This document shows, one piece after another, positions 6,551 through 11,908 of a stretch of DNA of 11,908 nt. The notes under the pieces were generated by a model. That model saw only the letters and a list, made by a program, of their open reading frames with translations. It searched no databases and was not told the origin of the DNA. Source of the DNA: Bacteroidales bacterium GP4. GTDB lineage: Bacteria; Bacteroidota; Bacteroidia; Bacteroidales; Muribaculaceae. Numbering within the stretch: the stretch's first letter is position 1; each line of letters starts with the position of its first letter. Location of the stretch: the NCBI GenBank assembly GCA_001701065.1, contig DAAL01000167.1:1-11908 (forward strand). The letters run 5' to 3'. Made by a program: the position numbers and the translations under genes.

Positions 6551-9500
6551 ATGAGAAAATACTACTCATTAATTACTGGGCTGCTAATAAGTGTAGCAAT
6601 GTCGGCAAATGCACAGAAAGCCGATTTGCAGGAGTTTATTGATGGACTTGGTTCACGGTCTGTATCACGTGCTGATGATGTTACTGAAATTGACCTCGCC
6701 AACTATTCTTTTCCTGGGTCCAAAGCATTGGAGATTCATGGAGGAATTAAAGTGAAGTTTATTAACGGGACCTTACAACCTAATTCCACATATGATGGAA
6801 CAATTCTAAAGATTTCCGATAATAGTTATGTGGAACTTGCTGAAACTGCAGTTATTAAATCGGGACCATCATCTTACTCTTATACCGGATTGGTTGAATT
6901 ATCAGGTGGTACATTCCGATTGACTGGAGGTGATATGCTTCCATATAAATCTAACTATGCCTATCAAGAAATGATAGACACTGACGGGAACTCTTCGAAT
7001 ATCCTTGAGGTGGAATCAGGAGAAATATATGGGACTGTGAATATAAGTAGTGCAAAAGATCAGGTCAATATATCTGGTGGATCCATATATATGTTTCATG
7101 CATGGGATGGAGTATACAATTTTAGTGGAGACGCTGTCATTCATGCTTTTGCGAGCATGAATGACAAGTTTAATATCACACCGGTTTATACTTCTCCGCT
7201 AAAGAATAAAATAAGTTTCCAAACTCGTACGGAAATAAATAAGCAAAATGAAATTGCATTCGGTAAATCTGGAGTATATGAGCTTACGCAATCAGATGTG
7301 GAAAAAATGTCATTTATTCCAAATAAAAATTATTCGCAACCGGAGAATTGGGAATTGTATCTTGAAGATAATTGTGTTAAAGTGAGAGAAAAGATTGAGG
7401 ACCCGGAATTAAAGACCGCTGATGATTTACAAGCTTTGATTGATAAAATAGCAAAAGAGGGAAATACTGACTTTGTTAATATTGGAATAATTGACATCCC
7501 GGAAGAAGGAATAATAATTGATAAACCTATTGATGTGAAAGAGGGTGCATTCGTTAAGCTTACCGGCGGACCAATCAAGGTGGCAGATGATTTTGATAAA
7601 AATACAGGTGCTGATTTCGTTTTCACTGTTAGTGGAATGGGTATGTTGAAATTTGAAGATATAACTTATGATGGTAACAGCCAGTTTCACCATTATTCAA
7701 GTTTCTTAATTAATGGAGGAAATCTTACATTTGGTGAAAATGTCATAATAAAGAATCTTTATGCTGAAGAACAAAATTCAGGATCTTTTATTGAAGCAAA
7801 TGGACACCAAGTATTTGTACATTCCGGAGAATTTAATCTGAAGATACCTTTTTTGAACTGTAATAGAACTACCGAAGTAATGATTGTCGGAGGAATTATA
7901 AGAACTTTAGAGAATAAATATGATTATCCGACTATTAAAGGAGAAGGTGTTATTAATATGTTAGGTGGAACTGTAGAGGGTTTAGGTGTCAATAAATATG
8001 TCGTAGAGGCAAGAACATTTGGAATAGATGATGGATATATCGCGTCTCGTGATGGTGCCATACATGCAAAATATACATATTATAAAGGAGGACAGATTGA
8101 AGCCATGTATACTGATTTAGTATCGGGCTCAATTACAGGTAGTCCAAGTTTGGCAGTTGAAACTATCTATGTTTCCGGTTCTTCTTTGGTTACGGGAGAT
8201 GTAAAATTGCCGAAACTTCGTCTGCAGTCTGATACTAAAATTACTATAACATCGGCTCTCCAATATGACTGGACTTTTTCTGCCAATTGGTCAAAATTTG
8301 AATTGGAAAAATCATTTTTGTTGAGTAATAATTATACTATAACTAAAGAGGATTTTGCAAAGATGACATTCTTGGAAATGCCGTCAGACCGAGAGGCTTA
8401 CTATGATGAGGTCCTCCACACAGTTCAGTTAAGAGAGAAAAAGGATTTATCCAACTCCGATGATCTCCAGTCGTTTATTGACGGATTAGCCGGTGGAGAT
8501 AAAGGAACATCTGAGAATCCTGTTGAGATAGTCCCTTCTGAGGATGGACTTGACATAGATAAAGATGTTGACTTTGGGAATGACTTGCAGGCATTTATTG
8601 ATGGTCTTGGTAAGAATGGCAAGGAAAATAAAGTTATTCGTTTATGTGGAGGAAATGTAATCATAGGTCGAGGTTCATGTGTGACATTTAGGAACCTACA
8701 AGTCGATGGTTGCGAGGGTAATAACCATATTTATGTACACGGTACTCTCATTATTGATGTCAATATTTATATACGTAATTTTAGGGAAGCATTTGTTCAT
8801 GTTATGCCTGGAGGTAAAATCATATGGAGAGGTGGCGATGCATCGGGAGTTTCTGATATTATTCGAAATGAAGGAGGAACGGTAGAAATCGAAGGAGGTA
8901 AAATTGTAAGCCTCGTGACACCTGTGATAAATATATCAGGAACAATAAATATATATTACGGTACTACTATTTCCGGTACAACTACAGCCATAATCAATGG
9001 CACAGAAAGTTCTACGGAAGGTATAATTGTTGTTGATGGAGGTATAGTGACTGGTGGAATCATAAATTACGGTTCTTTGACAGTAGTTTCCGGTTCTATT
9101 GACGGTGGAAATGATAGTGTTGGAATAGAAAATTATGGTTATCTGTGGATTGATGGTGGATATATATCCGGTGTAGGCGGAAGTAGAAGTATATGGACTA
9201 AAACTGATATATATCTGTGTGGATGTACTGACCTGACGGATATCTTTATAGCTAAAGGCGTTAAGATATACATTACTGCCGAAATGAGCGTCATTTTCAG
9301 AGTTCATTTCATAGAAGAAACCGGATTTGAAGTTGGAAAAGCAATTATCGAGGGAGCTGATGGATATGTTCTTACTGAGAGTGACTGTGAATATTTCGTT
9401 ATACCTCTTCCTGATAATTACCGTTGGAGTTATGACAAAAATTTGAGAGCGGTGATAATATCCGATATATCAGGTATTGATAATGTCGTTTCGGATGATT

Positions 9501-9616
9501 CTAATGTTTGGGATGTGTATTCTTTAAAAGGAATAAAAGTGGGTAAATCTGACAATCTTAATTTGATTCCATCCGGTATTTATATTATTAATGGTAAGAA
9601 GATATATTTGAAGTAG
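6551..9616 (+). CDS. Secreted modular beta-helix-like surface protein with T9SS-like C-terminal tail
   Basis: 1021 aa; not a family I can name. The ATG at 6551 is chosen because it yields a clean signal peptide (M-R-K-Y-Y, then a hydrophobic run, likely cleavage after A-N-A at 19-21); the in-frame GTG at 6518 would add 11 non-signal residues. Three modules follow. Each opens with a (D)LQxFIDGL-type motif (25-34, 291-300, 637-646; an extra copy at 678-687) and closes with a Y-x-(L/I)-T-x-x-D segment (243, 595, 939). Between them are short G-rich strands (x-G-G-x, I-N-G, V-S-G-G-x) suggestive of a right-handed beta-helix, as in adhesins and pectate-lyase-like folds. The last ~33 residues (V-Y-S-L-K-G ... 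S-G-I-Y-I-I-N-G-K-K) resemble T9SS sorting tails. I see no catalytic motif; adhesin or surface structural protein is inferred. Hand-counted sample lines give about 37% GC against about 48% for sprA. Confidence 0.85.
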   Translation: MRKYYSLITGLLISVAMSANAQKADLQEFIDGLGSRSVSRADDVTEIDLANYSFPGSKALEIHGGIKVKFINGTLQPNSTYDGTILKISDNSYVELAETAVIKSGPSSYSYTGLVELSGGTFRLTGGDMLPYKSNYAYQEMIDTDGNSSNILEVESGEIYGTVNISSAKDQVNISGGSIYMFHAWDGVYNFSGDAVIHAFASMNDKFNITPVYTSPLKNKISFQTRTEINKQNEIAFGKSGVYELTQSDVEKMSFIPNKNYSQPENWELYLEDNCVKVREKIEDPELKTADDLQALIDKIAKEGNTDFVNIGIIDIPEEGIIIDKPIDVKEGAFVKLTGGPIKVADDFDKNTGADFVFTVSGMGMLKFEDITYDGNSQFHHYSSFLINGGNLTFGENVIIKNLYAEEQNSGSFIEANGHQVFVHSGEFNLKIPFLNCNRTTEVMIVGGIIRTLENKYDYPTIKGEGVINMLGGTVEGLGVNKYVVEARTFGIDDGYIASRDGAIHAKYTYYKGGQIEAMYTDLVSGSITGSPSLAVETIYVSGSSLVTGDVKLPKLRLQSDTKITITSALQYDWTFSANWSKFELEKSFLLSNNYTITKEDFAKMTFLEMPSDREAYYDEVLHTVQLREKKDLSNSDDLQSFIDGLAGGDKGTSENPVEIVPSEDGLDIDKDVDFGNDLQAFIDGLGKNGKENKVIRLCGGNVIIGRGSCVTFRNLQVDGCEGNNHIYVHGTLIIDVNIYIRNFREAFVHVMPGGKIIWRGGDASGVSDIIRNEGGTVEIEGGKIVSLVTPVINISGTINIYYGTTISGTTTAIINGTESSTEGIIVVDGGIVTGGIINYGSLTVVSGSIDGGNDSVGIENYGYLWIDGGYISGVGGSRSIWTKTDIYLCGCTDLTDIFIAKGVKIYITAEMSVIFRVHFIEETGFEVGKAIIEGADGYVLTESDCEYFVIPLPDNYRWSYDKNLRAVIISDISGIDNVVSDDSNVWDVYSLKGIKVGKSDNLNLIPSGIYIINGKKIYLK

Positions 9617-9630
9617 TTAGTATAATAGAT

Positions 9631-9676
9631 ACGATAAAAAACGGTGGAGCAAATTTGCTCCACCGTTTTTTATCGT
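9631..9676. terminator. Perfect 46-bp palindrome, bidirectional intrinsic terminator
   Basis: Bases 9631-9653 are the exact reverse complement of 9654-9676. The GC-rich core (CGGTGGAGC against GCTCCACCG) is flanked by A6 (9636-9641) and T6 (9666-9671), so each strand reads as a hairpin followed by a U-run. It sits 14 bases after the stop of the beta-helix gene and 6 bases from the stop of the convergent rhamnosidase gene, so it should end both transcripts. Confidence 0.92.
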
Positions 9677-9682
9677 TTTTCT

Positions 9683-11908
9683 TCAATCGTTGCTCTTGAC
9701 CGGAAGGAATATATTGTGCTGTCCGGGGGAAAGTTCTTTTATTTTCTTCCCGTCTATAACGAGGGTGGCGGAAGTGTTTGCCGGAACGGTGAAACGATAT
9801 TTGATTTTGTCGCCATCTTTTCGCCATGAACTTTCTATTCTGCCGTAGGGCGATTCAAAATGTCCTGACGCATAGGTGATGGAGTTGGACGGGTCGACCT
9901 CGGGGCACAGGTAGAAGTGTTTGAAACCTGGTGATTCTTCATCTCGCGCTATTCCTATGCTGTTGTTGATTAACCATGCGCCTATTGCGCCGAAAGAATA
10001 GTGGTTGAACGAGTTCATGCTGTTGTTGCTCCCAAATCCGTCCTTATGGGTATAGGAATTTAGTCTTTCCCACACTGTTGTGGCTCCTTGGTTTATAGGG
10101 TAAATCCATGACGGATATTCCTCTTGGGTCAACAGTTTGTAGGCATCGTAAGAATTGCCGGTGCCGGAAAGTGCCTGGTTTATCCATGCCGTGCCTATAA
10201 ATCCGGTCATAAGAGAGTAGGGGGCGCATTCTATTCCGGTGTCGGTGACGTTATTGCGTGTCAGTGTATTGCGGAAGTTGGCTATAAATTCATTTTTGTG
10301 CGATTTGTCGACCAATCCGAATTGCAGTGGGAGGGCATAGCTCGTCTGTATGTCCACCGGTTGTCCCACCTTTTCAGCGATGAACGATGAGAATCGTGTT
10401 TTGTGGGTTATTGGGTCGATGTAGATGTCGTTGAACATCTTAACTCGTTCATCCCGGTATTTTCGGAACTTGGTGGCTTCTTCGGTTTTGCTGAGTATAC
10501 CGGCGATTTTTGTCATAAGTTCAAGGTCATAGCACCAGTAGGCTTCCCACACAAGTGATTTGTCGTTTTTACCGTCCTCAAGACCAAGCCAGTCGCAGAG
10601 GTCGCCCCATGCCCGTTCCTGGACTATTATGCCGGAATTTTTATCGATAGAATGTCCTTTCACATAGTCGATGTAGCGGCTCATGGCATCGTAATGCTCG
10701 GCAAGTACGGTGGTGTCGCCTGTCATTTGATAGCATTCCCATGGCACCGTTATTGCTGCGCTCTGCCATAAGAGTCCGCCGAAACCTCCGCTCATGGGGA
10801 TTACTTCCATGAATCTGCCTGACGGATGCTGGGTGTCACGCATCGAGGTCAGATAGCGGCACAGGAATTGGTATAATGGTGAGATGTGTAGTGCCGTGCG
10901 TGAGAATACCGATATGTCGCCTGCCCATCCCATGCGTTCGTTGCGTTGTGGGCAGTCGGTGGGGATGGAGAAGAAGTTGGAGCGGGCTGACCACATCATG
11001 TTTTCCCAAAGTTTGTTGACCTTGGCATTGGAGCATTCATAGTGGGCAGTGGTATTTTGTAATGAGGAAAGTACGATGCCCTTAACTTTCTCTACCGTAA
11101 GCGGCTTGTCTAAGCCTGTGATTTCGATGAAACGGAATCCATGGTATGTGAAACGAGGGGATATAGTTTCTTCACTGCTTCCTTTAGTTGTGTAACGGTC
11201 CTGAGCCATTGCTGCCCTGATGTTCTCCAGCATAATCATTCCTTCGTGTCCGGCGTATTGCGGCATGTCGGGGTATTTGACTTCGGCAAATCGCATATTA
11301 ATCAATTTGCCGGCAGGCATATCATTGAGAGTGATAAGCGGCACTCCCGCAAAATTCTGCCCCATGTCGTAGACGAACACTCCCGGTCGCACCTCCTTGA
11401 CATTTTTTGCGGTCAGGGTGTCGACTGCTGTGACTCCTTCGCCGTATTGACCTATAAGCGATGGGGAATTTTCAAATGGATAGTAGGCTTCGATTGCCAT
11501 GTGCCAGTGTTGGTCGTCATATATAGGGGAAGCCCATCCCTCGATGTCGCTCTCCTTTGTCGCGTCGTATATCTCGCCTTGAAACAAGCTGCCGTAGCGT
11601 AATGGTCCGTCGTTGAATGATTTCCATTCCTGAGGATTGGTTACGAAAGTGTAGGTTGTGCCGTCACGGTAGGTAACCGATATCATTGACAGGAATGATT
11701 GTCGGTCGCCGTAGTAGTTCCAGTTTTCGCCTACAAAACTTGCACCTCCGCTCCACCATCCTTCGGAGAGCACAGCGCCTATAGTGTTGTCGCCATCTTT
11801 AAGATGAGGAGTAATGTCGTAGGTTTGGTACATGTGGGCTTTGTTGAATTCCGTGAAAACGGGGTTGAGGTAGTCGCTGTTGATGCGGCTGCCGTTGATA
11901 TACACATC
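9683..11908 (-). CDS. Alpha-L-rhamnosidase, GH78 family (N-terminus outside window)
   Basis: The frame is open to the right edge; about 741 residues are visible, so the start and any signal peptide are missing. GH78 enzymes release terminal alpha-L-rhamnose from plant and bacterial glycans by an inverting mechanism. Numbering from the codon at 11905-11903: the N-terminal rhamnosidase domain has V-Y-I-N-G-x-R ... D-Y-L-N-P-V-F-T (1-18) and L-S-E-G-W-W-S-G (46-53). A beta-sandwich domain has F-V-Y-D-M-G-Q-N-F-A-G (177-187). The (alpha/alpha)6 barrel starts near 288 with H-Y-E-C-S-N and contains D-C-P-Q-R-N-E-R-M-G-W-A-G-D (317-330); Asp317, Glu323 and Asp330 have the spacing known for the family, with Glu323 the likely general acid. 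T-T-V-W-E-R (609-614) carries Glu613, the likely general base. A beta-sandwich follows to the TGA at 9685-9683. The catalytic set is intact. Periplasmic or surface location is inferred. Confidence 0.93.
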   Translation of the reverse strand, partial: DVYINGSRINSDYLNPVFTEFNKAHMYQTYDITPHLKDGDNTIGAVLSEGWWSGGASFVGENWNYYGDRQSFLSMISVTYRDGTTYTFVTNPQEWKSFNDGPLRYGSLFQGEIYDATKESDIEGWASPIYDDQHWHMAIEAYYPFENSPSLIGQYGEGVTAVDTLTAKNVKEVRPGVFVYDMGQNFAGVPLITLNDMPAGKLINMRFAEVKYPDMPQYAGHEGMIMLENIRAAMAQDRYTTKGSSEETISPRFTYHGFRFIEITGLDKPLTVEKVKGIVLSSLQNTTAHYECSNAKVNKLWENMMWSARSNFFSIPTDCPQRNERMGWAGDISVFSRTALHISPLYQFLCRYLTSMRDTQHPSGRFMEVIPMSGGFGGLLWQSAAITVPWECYQMTGDTTVLAEHYDAMSRYIDYVKGHSIDKNSGIIVQERAWGDLCDWLGLEDGKNDKSLVWEAYWCYDLELMTKIAGILSKTEEATKFRKYRDERVKMFNDIYIDPITHKTRFSSFIAEKVGQPVDIQTSYALPLQFGLVDKSHKNEFIANFRNTLTRNNVTDTGIECAPYSLMTGFIGTAWINQALSGTGNSYDAYKLLTQEEYPSWIYPINQGATTVWERLNSYTHKDGFGSNNSMNSFNHYSFGAIGAWLINNSIGIARDEESPGFKHFYLCPEVDPSNSITYASGHFESPYGRIESSWRKDGDKIKYRFTVPANTSATLVIDGKKIKELSPGQHNIFLPVKSND

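Noticed and set aside
6518..6553. A GTG start at 6518 for the surface protein
   Set aside because: It would place 11 polar residues before an otherwise typical signal peptide. The ATG at 6551 gives a clean N-terminus.
11141..11602. A 153-codon plus-strand ORF antisense to the rhamnosidase
   Set aside because: The minus strand there encodes clear GH78 N-terminal sequence, and the antisense product shows no domain.

Overview
The window looks like chromosomal DNA from the phylum Bacteroidota, order Bacteroidales. A gut Muribaculaceae-like lineage is my guess, not something the sequence proves. The support is a SprA/Sov-type translocon gene of the type IX secretion system (T9SS), promoters of the TAnnTTTG type, weak or absent Shine-Dalgarno sites, a cell-surface protein with a T9SS-like C-terminal tail, and a GH78 alpha-L-rhamnosidase of the kind used by glycan-degrading gut anaerobes.

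Layout, left to right. (1) 1-5136, plus strand: the C-terminal ~1711 codons of sprA, cut by the left edge. (2) 5114-6076, minus strand: a complete fmt (methionyl-tRNA formyltransferase), convergent with sprA and overlapping its 3' end by 23 bp. (3) 6077-6550: an AT-rich divergent promoter region, then a ~315-base stretch (about 6188-6503) with no convincing gene but with strong nested inverted repeats, its own promoter motif and a T-run at its end. I read this as a structured RNA, either free-standing or the long 5' leader of the next gene. I cannot match it to any RNA family I know, and it is the most interesting item here. (4) 6551-9616, plus strand: a secreted beta-helix-like protein of 1021 aa, built from repeating modules that each open with a (D)LQxFIDGL motif, with a signal peptide and a T9SS-like tail. 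It is clearly more AT-rich than its neighbours. (5) 9631-9676: a perfect 46-bp palindrome acting as a bidirectional terminator. (6) 9683-11908, minus strand: an alpha-L-rhamnosidase, cut at its N-terminus by the right edge.

How they fit together. SprA forms the outer-membrane pore through which T9SS substrates leave the periplasm, and the beta-helix protein has the look of such a substrate, so it may depend on the neighbouring translocon. fmt is housekeeping (initiator tRNA formylation) and is probably there by chance. The rhamnosidase is a glycan-degradation enzyme; no susC/susD genes are visible, so membership of a polysaccharide utilisation locus cannot be judged. No tRNA, rRNA, CRISPR array, transposase or integrase was seen.
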